From an uncultured Faecalicoccus sp. (lineage in GTDB: Bacteria > Bacillota_I > Bacilli_A > Erysipelotrichales > Erysipelotrichaceae): a stretch of 33,776 bases of DNA. The stretch is from contig NZ_CALVGO010000013.1 of the NCBI RefSeq assembly GCF_944327125.1, forward strand, positions 1-33,776, given 5' to 3'. The notes under the pieces are model-generated. The model saw only the letters and a program-made list of their open reading frames with translations. It did not search any database and had not been told where the DNA came from. Of the stretch, positions 27,382 through 33,776 are shown one piece after another. How positions within the stretch are numbered: the stretch's first letter is position 1; every line of letters begins with the position of its first letter. Position numbers and translations under genes: made by a program.

Positions 27382-27446
27382 ATGATCAAGGATCATCTTC
27401 GTTAAAAACAGCTTTTCTAATTTCTAGTTTCGTTTATGACAGATTG

Positions 27447-27455
27447 TGCTATAAT
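27447..27455 (+). promoter_or_regulatory. extended -10 promoter for ppdK
   Basis: TGCTATAAT is a perfect extended -10, with a predicted start near 27462. It lies 45 nt before the ppdK ATG and is directly followed by two cre-like sequences. No clear -35 is visible. Confidence 0.75.
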
Positions 27456-27477
27456 GAAAACGTTGAAAACGTTTACA
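27455..27477 (+). promoter_or_regulatory. two overlapping CcpA-type cre operators at the ppdK start
   Basis: TGAAAACGTTTACA (27464-27477) matches the Bacillus cre consensus TGWNANCGNTNWCA at every position. An overlapping copy, TGAAAACGTTGAAA (27455-27468), differs from it at one position. Both come from a tandem repeat of GAAAACGTT. They span the end of the -10 and the predicted start, where a bound CcpA/LacI-family repressor would block transcription. Confidence 0.75.
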
Positions 27478-27500
27478 AATACGTAGATAGGAGGACTTGA

Positions 27501-30128
27501 ATGACAACGAAGTACGTATATCTATTTCAAGAAGGGGACGCAAATATGCGTGAGCTTTTGGGAGGAAAAGGTGCTAACTTAGCGGAAATGAGTAAGTTGG
27601 GCATGCCGGTTCCAAACGGATTTACGATCACTACCGAAGCTTGTAACAAATACTACGAAGATGGAGAAAAAATCAATGAGGAGATCCAGGCTCAGATCAT
27701 GGAATACCTGGACAAATTAGAAAAAGAAACAGGAAAGAAATTCGGAGACGTTCAAAACCCATTGCTGGTATCTGTACGTTCCGGTGCCCGTGCCAGTATG
27801 CCGGGTATGATGGACACGATCCTGAATTTGGGAATCAACGATACTGTAGCAAAGACAATTTCTGATAAATCAAATAATCCGCGTTTCGCCTACGATTCAT
27901 ACCGTCGCTTTATTCAAATGTTTGCGGATGTTGTAAAAGGATTGAGCAAAAAACGATTTGAAGAGATCATTGATGAGCTTAAGGCCGAAAGAGGCATCAA
28001 AGACGATTTGGAATTAACAGCGGAAGATATGATGACCCTGGTAGAACGCTTTAAGGAATTCTACTTATCTGAACTTCATGAAAACTTCCCAACGGATCCG
28101 AAAACCCAGATGATGGAAGCCATTGAAGCTGTATTTAAATCTTGGAATAATGAACGTGCGATCTATTATCGCCGTATGAACGATATCCCTAGTTCATGGG
28201 GAACAGCTGTCAATGTACAGATGATGGTCTTTGGAAACATGGGTGAAGACTGTGGTACCGGTGTTGCCTTTACGCGTAGTCCGGCAACAGGAGAAAACAA
28301 ACTGTTCGGTGAATTCTTAATGAACGCTCAAGGGGAAGACGTTGTAGCTGGTGTCCGTACTCCGCAGAAAATCGATCAGTTAAAAGAAGTCAGTCCGACA
28401 GCTTATGATCAGTTTGTTGAAATCTGTTCAAAACTTGAACATCACTATAAGAACATGCAGGATATGGAGTTTACCATTGAAGGTGGAAAACTCTTCATGC
28501 TGCAGACAAGAAATGGTAAACGTACCGCTCAGGCGGCCTTGAAGATTGCCTGCGATATGGTGGATGAGGGCCTGATTAATGAAGAAGAAGCCTTGATGAT
28601 GGTAGAACCGCAACAGTTGGATTCTTTGTTGCATCCAATGTTTGATCCGGATGCTTTGAAAAAGGCTACACCAATCACTTCTGCCTTACCGGCCAGTCCA
28701 GGCGCTGGATCGGGTCAAATCGTATTTACTGCCGATGAAGCCAAAGAAGAAGTGGAAAATGGAAAGAAAGTTATTTTAGTACGTTTGGAAACAAGTCCGG
28801 AAGATATTGAAGGTATGGCTGTTTCTGAAGGTATTCTTACGGTTCGAGGCGGTATGACAAGTCACGCTGCCGTTGTAGCCCGTGGAATGGGGGCTTGCTG
28901 TGTCAGCGGTGCCGGAGATATCGAAATGCACGAAGAAGATGGTTACTTCACTGTAGGTGGCAAAGATTATCACCGCGGTGACTGGATTTCTATCGATGGT
29001 TCTACTGGTAATGTCTATGGGGAAGCTTTGAAAACCGTACCTGCTGAAATCAGTGGAAACTTTGAGCGTTTCATGTCTTGGGCCGATAAAGCTCGCAAAT
29101 TAAAAATTCGTACAAATGCCGATACACCTCGTGATGCAGCACAGGCGGTGAAATTCGGGGCCGAAGGAATTGGTTTGGTACGTACAGAACATATGTTCTT
29201 TGAAGGCGATAAAATCAAAGCAATCCGTGAAATGATCGTTGCGAAAAACGAGGATCAGATGAAAGCGGCTTTGGATAAATTAGAACCTATGCAGCAGAAA
29301 GACTTTGAAGGAATTTATGAAGTCATGGAAGGACGTCCGGTGACCATTCGTTATTTGGATCCACCTTTGCATGAATTCGTTCCAACAGATCCAGAAGATA
29401 TCAAAGAATTGGCAAAAGAGATGAATATGCCGGTAGAAGAATTGGATCAGGTGATCTCTTCTCTTCATGAGGTCAACCCTATGATGGGACACCGTGGTTC
29501 CCGTCTGGACGTTTCCAATCCAGGAATTGCCCATATGCAGACTGCGGCTGTGATCAAAGCGGCCATCAATGTAAATAACGCGCATCCAGGATGGAATATT
29601 GAGCCTGAAATCATGCTTCCACTGATTGGAGACTTAAAAGAGCTCAAATATGTAAAGAAGATGGTAACGGAAACGGCCGATAAGATCATCGCTGAAGCCG
29701 GTGTTGATATGAAGTATCATGTTGGTACAATGATCGAAGTGCCACGTGCGGCTTTACTGGCCGATGAGATTGCGGAAGAAGCTGAATTCTTCTCCTTTGG
29801 TACCAATGACTTAACGCAGTTGACCTTTGGTTTCTCTCGTGATGACGCAGGAAAATTCTTACCGGAATACTATGATGCCAAGATCTATGAAAATGATCCA
29901 TTTGCCCGTTTGGATCAAAACGGTGTTGGAAAATTGATTTCTATGGCTGCTGAATTGGGAAGAAAAACCAATCCGGATATTAAATTGGGCGTTTGTGGAG
30001 AACACGGTGGAGATCCATCCAGTATTGAATTTGTAAACAAACTTGGATTGAACTATGTATCTTGTTCACCATACCGTGTGCCGATCGCTCGTTTAGCGGC
30101 TGCACAGGCTGCCATCAAACAAAAATAA
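27501..30128 (+). CDS. ppdK: pyruvate, phosphate dikinase
   Basis: Interconverts pyruvate, ATP and phosphate with PEP, AMP and pyrophosphate, 875 aa, the full family length. The N-terminal ATP-grasp domain is followed by the swivelling phosphohistidine domain, with the catalytic histidine H455 in GGMTSHAAVVARGMG (the same number as in the C. symbiosum enzyme). The C-terminal TIM barrel holds GTNDLTQLTFGFSRDD and C832 in GVCGEHGGDP. In fermenters it may run in the glycolytic direction using pyrophosphate, or supply PEP from pyruvate. The ATG at 27501 follows TAGGAGG. The cre sites suggest repression on preferred sugars. Confidence 0.97.
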   Translation: MTTKYVYLFQEGDANMRELLGGKGANLAEMSKLGMPVPNGFTITTEACNKYYEDGEKINEEIQAQIMEYLDKLEKETGKKFGDVQNPLLVSVRSGARASMPGMMDTILNLGINDTVAKTISDKSNNPRFAYDSYRRFIQMFADVVKGLSKKRFEEIIDELKAERGIKDDLELTAEDMMTLVERFKEFYLSELHENFPTDPKTQMMEAIEAVFKSWNNERAIYYRRMNDIPSSWGTAVNVQMMVFGNMGEDCGTGVAFTRSPATGENKLFGEFLMNAQGEDVVAGVRTPQKIDQLKEVSPTAYDQFVEICSKLEHHYKNMQDMEFTIEGGKLFMLQTRNGKRTAQAALKIACDMVDEGLINEEEALMMVEPQQLDSLLHPMFDPDALKKATPITSALPASPGAGSGQIVFTADEAKEEVENGKKVILVRLETSPEDIEGMAVSEGILTVRGGMTSHAAVVARGMGACCVSGAGDIEMHEEDGYFTVGGKDYHRGDWISIDGSTGNVYGEALKTVPAEISGNFERFMSWADKARKLKIRTNADTPRDAAQAVKFGAEGIGLVRTEHMFFEGDKIKAIREMIVAKNEDQMKAALDKLEPMQQKDFEGIYEVMEGRPVTIRYLDPPLHEFVPTDPEDIKELAKEMNMPVEELDQVISSLHEVNPMMGHRGSRLDVSNPGIAHMQTAAVIKAAINVNNAHPGWNIEPEIMLPLIGDLKELKYVKKMVTETADKIIAEAGVDMKYHVGTMIEVPRAALLADEIAEEAEFFSFGTNDLTQLTFGFSRDDAGKFLPEYYDAKIYENDPFARLDQNGVGKLISMAAELGRKTNPDIKLGVCGEHGGDPSSIEFVNKLGLNYVSCSPYRVPIARLAAAQAAIKQK

Positions 30129-30133
30129 ACGAT

Positions 30134-30161
30134 AAGGAGATGCTTGCCATCTCCTTCTTTT
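30134..30161 (+). terminator. intrinsic terminator after ppdK
   Basis: AAGGAGATG (30134-30142) and CATCTCCTT (30148-30156) form a perfect 9-bp stem around CTTGC. The tail CTTTT is a short T-run. The next gene starts 12 nt later, so some readthrough is likely. Confidence 0.8.
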
Positions 30162-30173
30162 ATAGGTGTTACA

Positions 30174-30776
30174 ATGAAAGAAATCGATAAAATGAAACAA
30201 GGGCTTTTATATCATCCTTTTTCTCTGGAAGACAATACATGGTTGAAAATTCGGAAAGCCCTCAAAGATTTTAATGAAAGTGAATATTGGAAAGATCCAA
30301 AGCCTTTGGAACATTTACGAAGTTTTTTTAAACAATCGTATTCGGATCTGGCGTTGGTTCCGCCTTTTTATTGCGATCATGGAATCAATATTTCTATTGG
30401 ACGTCATTTTCAAGGAAATACGGGTATCACGATCTTGGATGAAGCGACGGTCTCAATTGGAAATGATGTATTTATGGGACCTCATGTGAGCCTCTACACA
30501 CCGATCCATCCTTTGTGGGCACCCATTCGAAATAAAGATGTGGAATTGGCCAAACCAATTACTATTGAAGATTCTGTTTGGATCGCTGGGAATGTCGTCG
30601 TCAATGCCGGCGTTACAATAGGAAAAGGAAGTGTCATTGGATCGGGAAGTGTCGTAACGAAAAGTATTCCTCCCGGCGTGTTTGCGGCGGGCAATCCTTG
30701 TAAAGTCATACGAAAAATTGAGGATGAGGATATAATATATTGGGAAAGGATGTATAAGGAATCAAATCATGAATAA
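30174..30776 (+). CDS. maltose/galactoside O-acetyltransferase family protein
   Basis: Left-handed beta-helix acetyl-CoA transferase of the Maa/LacA type, 200 aa. The N-terminal family helix (MKEIDKMKQGLLYHP) precedes hexapeptide repeats. The catalytic His is in SLYTPIHPL, and the C-terminal loop GNPCKVIRKI is typical. It probably acetylates a sugar or sugar derivative; the substrate is not known. ATG 30174 is chosen because AGGTG lies just upstream; an earlier TTG at 30144 falls inside the terminator. It overlaps the next gene by 8 nt. Confidence 0.9.
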   Translation: MKEIDKMKQGLLYHPFSLEDNTWLKIRKALKDFNESEYWKDPKPLEHLRSFFKQSYSDLALVPPFYCDHGINISIGRHFQGNTGITILDEATVSIGNDVFMGPHVSLYTPIHPLWAPIRNKDVELAKPITIEDSVWIAGNVVVNAGVTIGKGSVIGSGSVVTKSIPPGVFAAGNPCKVIRKIEDEDIIYWERMYKESNHE

Positions 30777-31326
30777 AGTGCTATTTATAAACTCTTGTGT
30801 TTCCAAAGACTCAAGAACGTTGTGTCTGGCTCATCGTTTATTAAAACATTTAAAAGGAGATCATATTCAAATTGAGCTGCAGAAGGAAGACCTTCAGCCT
30901 TTGAATCTTACAGAACTGGAAAAAAGAGATCGGTCAAGCTATGAAACACGCTATGCCGTTTTACTATCTCAGGCCGATACAGTTGTGATTGCTGCTCCTT
31001 ATTACGATCTGTCGTTTCCTTCGCTTTTAAAGATATGGATCGAGATGTGCTGTCTCCAAGGGGTTACTTTTTATTATGATGAACAGGGACGATGTCAATC
31101 GTTATGTCGGGCAAAGAAGGCCTATTATGTTGCCACTGCTGGTGGAACTTATGATCCTCGATTTAGCTATGATTATGTGAAAGCTGTATTTTCTATGTTT
31201 TTTGGGATTGAAGATGTGGAATTGATCATTGCCGATCGACTGGATTTGATCGATACAAATACCGAATCCATTCTATGCCGGACAGAACATCAAATTGATG
31301 AAAAATTCAAGGAGAATCAAGTATGA
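30769..31326 (+). CDS. flavodoxin-fold NAD(P)H oxidoreductase
   Basis: A 185-aa FMN-dependent oxidoreductase of the flavodoxin-2 / NAD(P)H quinone reductase group (AzoR, KefF type). The start VLFINSCVSKDSRTLCLAHRLL holds the phosphate-binding turn, and AAPYYDLSFPSLLKIWIE is the conserved second segment. The later YYVATAGG completes the FMN site. It probably reduces quinones, nitro or azo compounds to protect from oxidative stress. It is translationally coupled to the acetyltransferase (8-nt overlap) and to ybaK (4-nt overlap). Confidence 0.85.
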   Translation: MNKVLFINSCVSKDSRTLCLAHRLLKHLKGDHIQIELQKEDLQPLNLTELEKRDRSSYETRYAVLLSQADTVVIAAPYYDLSFPSLLKIWIEMCCLQGVTFYYDEQGRCQSLCRAKKAYYVATAGGTYDPRFSYDYVKAVFSMFFGIEDVELIIADRLDLIDTNTESILCRTEHQIDEKFKENQV

Positions 31327-31811
31327 AAAAGATAGGAAAAACCAATGCCATGCGCCTGTTGGACCAACATCAAGTTGAATATACTGTTATAGAATATCCT
31401 CATCGGGAAAAAGAAGCAGTAGATGGAGTCCAGGTCGCTTCTTTATTAAAGGAAGATGTAAATACTGTCTATAAGACGTTGGTCACAAGAGCGAATACCA
31501 AGGAGATCCTGGTTTTTATGATCCCGGTTGATAAGGAACTGGATTTAAAAAAATGTGCCAGGGCAGCAGGTGTTAAAAGTGTTTCCATGATCCATGTCAA
31601 AGAAATCAACGCTTTGACAGGTTATATTCGAGGCGGATGCTCACCCCTTGGGATGAAGAAGAGCTATCGTACCTTCATTGAGGAAGATTGTTTAAGTCAA
31701 CACCATATTTTTTTTAGTGCCGGAAAAATTGGTCTTCAGATCCGGATGGATCCGAACGTGTTGATATCACATTTCTTGATACAGCCAAGCTCTTTGATCA
31801 AGGATCATTAA
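31323..31811 (+). CDS. ybaK: Cys-tRNA(Pro)/Cys-tRNA(Cys) deacylase, YbaK family
   Basis: YbaK/EbsC-family trans-editing protein, 162 aa, that removes Cys mistakenly attached to tRNA-Pro. The conserved Lys is in TVYKTLV, near residue 47, and the family signature GYIRGGCSPLGMKK is present near residue 102. The C-terminal part IFFSAGKIGLQIRMDP closes the fold. It overlaps the preceding gene by 4 nt and ends the three-gene unit. Only a weak hairpin (CAAGG with CTTTG-type pairing around 31799-31835, followed by six T) is visible as a terminator. Confidence 0.9.
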   Translation: MKKIGKTNAMRLLDQHQVEYTVIEYPHREKEAVDGVQVASLLKEDVNTVYKTLVTRANTKEILVFMIPVDKELDLKKCARAAGVKSVSMIHVKEINALTGYIRGGCSPLGMKKSYRTFIEEDCLSQHHIFFSAGKIGLQIRMDPNVLISHFLIQPSSLIKDH

Positions 31812-31943
31812 AATCTTGGCGTATTTTTTCTCTCGCAAATATATCGGATTCTATAAGATGTAGAAGAGTTTAAATCGGTTTTCTTACGCAAGATCGGTTC
31901 TATATCTATTATTCCCTCTATAGTTGAGGAGTCATAAAAAAGA

Positions 31944-31952
31944 TGATATAAT
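31944..31952 (+). promoter_or_regulatory. extended -10 promoter for the TetR/amylase unit
   Basis: TGATATAAT lies 50 nt before the TetR ATG, with a predicted start near 31959. The 190-bp gap from 31812 holds, before this, an AT-rich stretch with three ATCGG repeats (31843, 31874, 31893) of unknown meaning. Confidence 0.75.
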
Positions 31953-31961
31953 ATCAAAGAA

Positions 31962-31989
31962 TTTAGACACGTGTAAATGTTTAAACACG
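31962..31989 (+). promoter_or_regulatory. operator-like repeats downstream of the TetR promoter
   Basis: TTTAGACACG (31962-31971) and TTTAAACACG (31980-31989) are direct repeats 18 nt apart. The first overlaps the palindrome ACACGTGT (31967-31974) and the second overlaps TGTTTAAACA (31978-31987). They lie between the predicted start and the TetR ribosome-binding site. They are good candidates for binding by the TetR protein encoded just downstream. Confidence 0.55.
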
Positions 31990-32002
31990 AGAAGGATAAA
32001 GT

Positions 32003-32572
32003 ATGCGATATAATCTTGAAAAGAAACCGAGTCGATTCGCCATTCGGACCCTAAAAACATTTTCTGACACCATGTTTTCGTTATTAGAAACAAAAAGCTT
32101 TGAAACGATCATGGTTTCTGAAATCTGTCAGCTCGCCAATTATCCCCGAGCCACTTTTTATAATTATTTTGAAGATAAATATGATTTGTTGGAATATTGT
32201 TGGACGATCATAAAAGATAAAATCTATCCTCAAGATTTTGTTGAGATGAATAGTGAAAACCGCGTCTATGAAATATTTGGAAGAATTTATGATTTTTTTG
32301 ATGAAAAAAAAGATCGCCTTTTCCGGATTTTATCTCACAATCCATTAGAAGGAGAGCTTTATCTTTGTTTTAAACAGTATATGGGTTCACAGATTTTAGA
32401 TATCATGAATACAATTCATTTTTCCAGCGATCGTTTTCTTCCGGAAGGTTTGTTGGCTGAATATTACTGTGCAACGATGCTTTTGGTTCTGGAATACAGC
32501 TTTTTAAAAGAAATGAAATTTACGAAGACTCAGGCGATTGCATACTTACAGACTCTTTTAAAGAAAGGATGA
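32003..32572 (+). CDS. TetR/AcrR-family transcriptional regulator
   Basis: A 189-aa regulator with an N-terminal TetR helix-turn-helix (about residues 16-62): FETIMVSEICQLANYPRATFYNYFEDKYDLLEYCW matches the family pattern through its YPRATFYNYFEDK core. The rest is a helical ligand and dimer domain. The ligand is not predictable. It is probably a repressor of itself and of the amylase gene that follows 5 nt after its stop. GAGAAGGATAAAGT precedes the ATG and the repeats at 31962-31989 lie at the promoter. Confidence 0.88.
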   Translation: MRYNLEKKPSRFAIRTLKTFSDTMFSLLETKSFETIMVSEICQLANYPRATFYNYFEDKYDLLEYCWTIIKDKIYPQDFVEMNSENRVYEIFGRIYDFFDEKKDRLFRILSHNPLEGELYLCFKQYMGSQILDIMNTIHFSSDRFLPEGLLAEYYCATMLLVLEYSFLKEMKFTKTQAIAYLQTLLKKG

Positions 32573-32577
32573 AATGT

Positions 32578-33776
32578 ATGTGGACAAAAAACAGTGTCTT
32601 TTATCAAATCTATCCATTAGGTGCTTTTGGATGTCCTTTTGAAAATGATGGAAATCTGGAACATCGAATCTTGAAGATCGAAAACTGGATCACGGATTTA
32701 AAAGAATTAGGAATTGACTGTGTGTTGTTTAATCCGCTTTTTGAAAGTCACAGTCATGGATACGACACCATTGATTATTACCGTTTGGATTCCAGACTGG
32801 GAACCAACGAAGATTTTGTAAAAGTTTCTGATATGCTTCATGCCAATGGGATTCGTGTTGTCCTGGATGCGGTTTTCAATCATGTAGGGCGTGGTTTTTT
32901 TGCGTTTCAGGATGTTTTGAAAAATCGCGAAAATTCACAATATAAAGATTGGTTTTATATTAATTTTTGGGACAACAACAATTATAATGACAATCTAAGC
33001 TATCAAAATTGGGAAGGCAATAACAATCTTGTGAAATTAAACCTTCAGAATAGGGAAGTTGTAAATTATCTTCTAAATGTTGTCGATTTTTGGAAACAAT
33101 CGTTTGATATCGACGGTCTGCGTTTGGATGTGGCTTATTGTCTGGATCATGGCTTTTTAAAAGCTTTACATTCTCACTGTAAGAATATTGATTCCGAATT
33201 CTTTTTATTAGGGGAAACTTTACATGGCGACTATAACCAGTGGGTCAATGAGGAAATGCTGGACAGTTGTACCAATTATGAATGTTACAAAGGCCTCTAT
33301 TCGAGTTTTAACAGTGCTAATTTGTTTGAGATCCTGCATTCTTATCATCGCCAGTTTGGAAAGGAACCCTGGTGTCTCTATACCGGCAAACAGCTTTTGT
33401 GTTTCCTCGATAATCACGATGTAACTCGTATAGCTTCCATTTTGAATCATGAAGAACATTTGCCGTTGATTTATACGATGTTATTCACGATGCCGGGAAT
33501 CCCTTGCCTTTACTATGGCAGTGAGTGGGGAATCAAAGGAGAGAAAAATTGGAACGATACCTCTTTGAGACCATCGATTGAGCGTTTAGAAAGAAACGCG
33601 CTGACAAAATTTATTTCTAAACTGATTCACATCAAACACACACATCCAAGCTTATGGGGATGTGATTATGAACAGATTTTTTTAACGAACACATATTGCG
33701 TATATGCTATGAAGAGTCCGGAAGAAACACTTTGGATCGCCATCAATTTATCGGATCAAAACGTGGAAGTTTCTGT
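32578..33776 (+). CDS. GH13 alpha-amylase-family enzyme (truncated by the window end)
   Basis: Open reading frame with 399 complete codons in view that runs off the window. The four GH13 regions are visible: DAVFNH (97-102), GLRLDVAY with nucleophile D184, GETLHG with acid E213, and FLDNHD (276-281) with transition-state D281. No signal peptide is present, so it probably acts on malto-oligosaccharides inside the cell. The start VFYQIYPLGAFGCP resembles bacterial intracellular amylases or neopullulanases; the exact specificity is not decided. The ribosome-binding site AAGAAAGGA lies in the last TetR codons, so the two genes form an operon. Confidence 0.93.
   Translation, partial: MWTKNSVFYQIYPLGAFGCPFENDGNLEHRILKIENWITDLKELGIDCVLFNPLFESHSHGYDTIDYYRLDSRLGTNEDFVKVSDMLHANGIRVVLDAVFNHVGRGFFAFQDVLKNRENSQYKDWFYINFWDNNNYNDNLSYQNWEGNNNLVKLNLQNREVVNYLLNVVDFWKQSFDIDGLRLDVAYCLDHGFLKALHSHCKNIDSEFFLLGETLHGDYNQWVNEEMLDSCTNYECYKGLYSSFNSANLFEILHSYHRQFGKEPWCLYTGKQLLCFLDNHDVTRIASILNHEEHLPLIYTMLFTMPGIPCLYYGSEWGIKGEKNWNDTSLRPSIERLERNALTKFISKLIHIKHTHPSLWGCDYEQIFLTNTYCVYAMKSPEETLWIAINLSDQNVEVS

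Noticed and set aside
30167-30175. TGTTACAAT as a promoter for the acetyltransferase gene
   Set aside because: The -10 would overlap the start codon, so it could not drive a transcript containing the start. Readthrough from ppdK is more likely.

Overview
The window is chromosomal DNA from a low-to-moderate GC Gram-positive bacterium of the Bacillota. Gene content and order point to Erysipelotrichia or a close relative, but the species cannot be named from sequence alone. The Bacillus-like blocks are cysS-mrnC-rlmB-(sigH position)-rpmG-secE-nusG, secG-rnr, and pcrA-ligA-CamS lipoprotein-gatC-gatA-gatB. The window is almost entirely coding. Nearly all genes are on the + strand, and trpS is the only clear gene on the - strand. 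I see no rRNA or tRNA gene, insertion sequence, prophage or CRISPR array. The longest gene-free stretches are about 190-220 bp.

Layout. (1) 1-4261: a 53-residue unknown ORF, cysS, mrnC, rlmB, a SigH/ComX-like sigma factor whose ribosome-binding site lies inside a palindrome, rpmG, secE and nusG. (2) 4285-7942: a NagD-type HAD phosphatase, secG, RNase R and a LOG-family nucleotide phosphoribohydrolase. (3) 7943-10957: a promoter, a 17-codon leader ORF that stops right at the base of an intrinsic terminator, an ankyrin-repeat protein and an EF-G-like GTPase. (4) 10970-15693: an ABC exporter half-transporter, a GNAT/gamma-carbonic-anhydrase fusion, an alpha/beta hydrolase and an ECF-transporter S component. 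(5) 15729-25779: pcrA, ligA, a CamS-like lipoprotein, gatCAB and two unknown membrane-anchored proteins. (6) 25787-30161: trpS on the - strand, a divergent Spx-like regulator with a cysteine-rich tail, and ppdK with tandem CcpA-type cre sites at its transcription start. (7) 30174-33776: a maltose-type O-acetyltransferase, a flavodoxin-fold oxidoreductase, a YbaK deacylase, then a TetR regulator with operator-like repeats and a GH13 amylase that runs off the window.

Regulation is compact. Most promoters are extended -10 elements (TGnTATAAT) lying only 20-50 nt from the start codon. Many intrinsic terminators include the stop codon of the gene they end. Four terminators sit only 10-15 nt before the next start codon, with no room for a promoter, so they probably act as partial terminators that step expression down. 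In two others the -35 hexamer of the next promoter lies in the terminator loop, and the 3' arm plus U-tract forms the 17-nt spacer.

The best candidate for an undescribed system is region 3. It looks like a leader-peptide attenuator controlling an ankyrin-repeat protein and an EF-G paralog whose G3 motif is DTPGY instead of the usual DTPGH. This is an inference from layout and needs experimental support.
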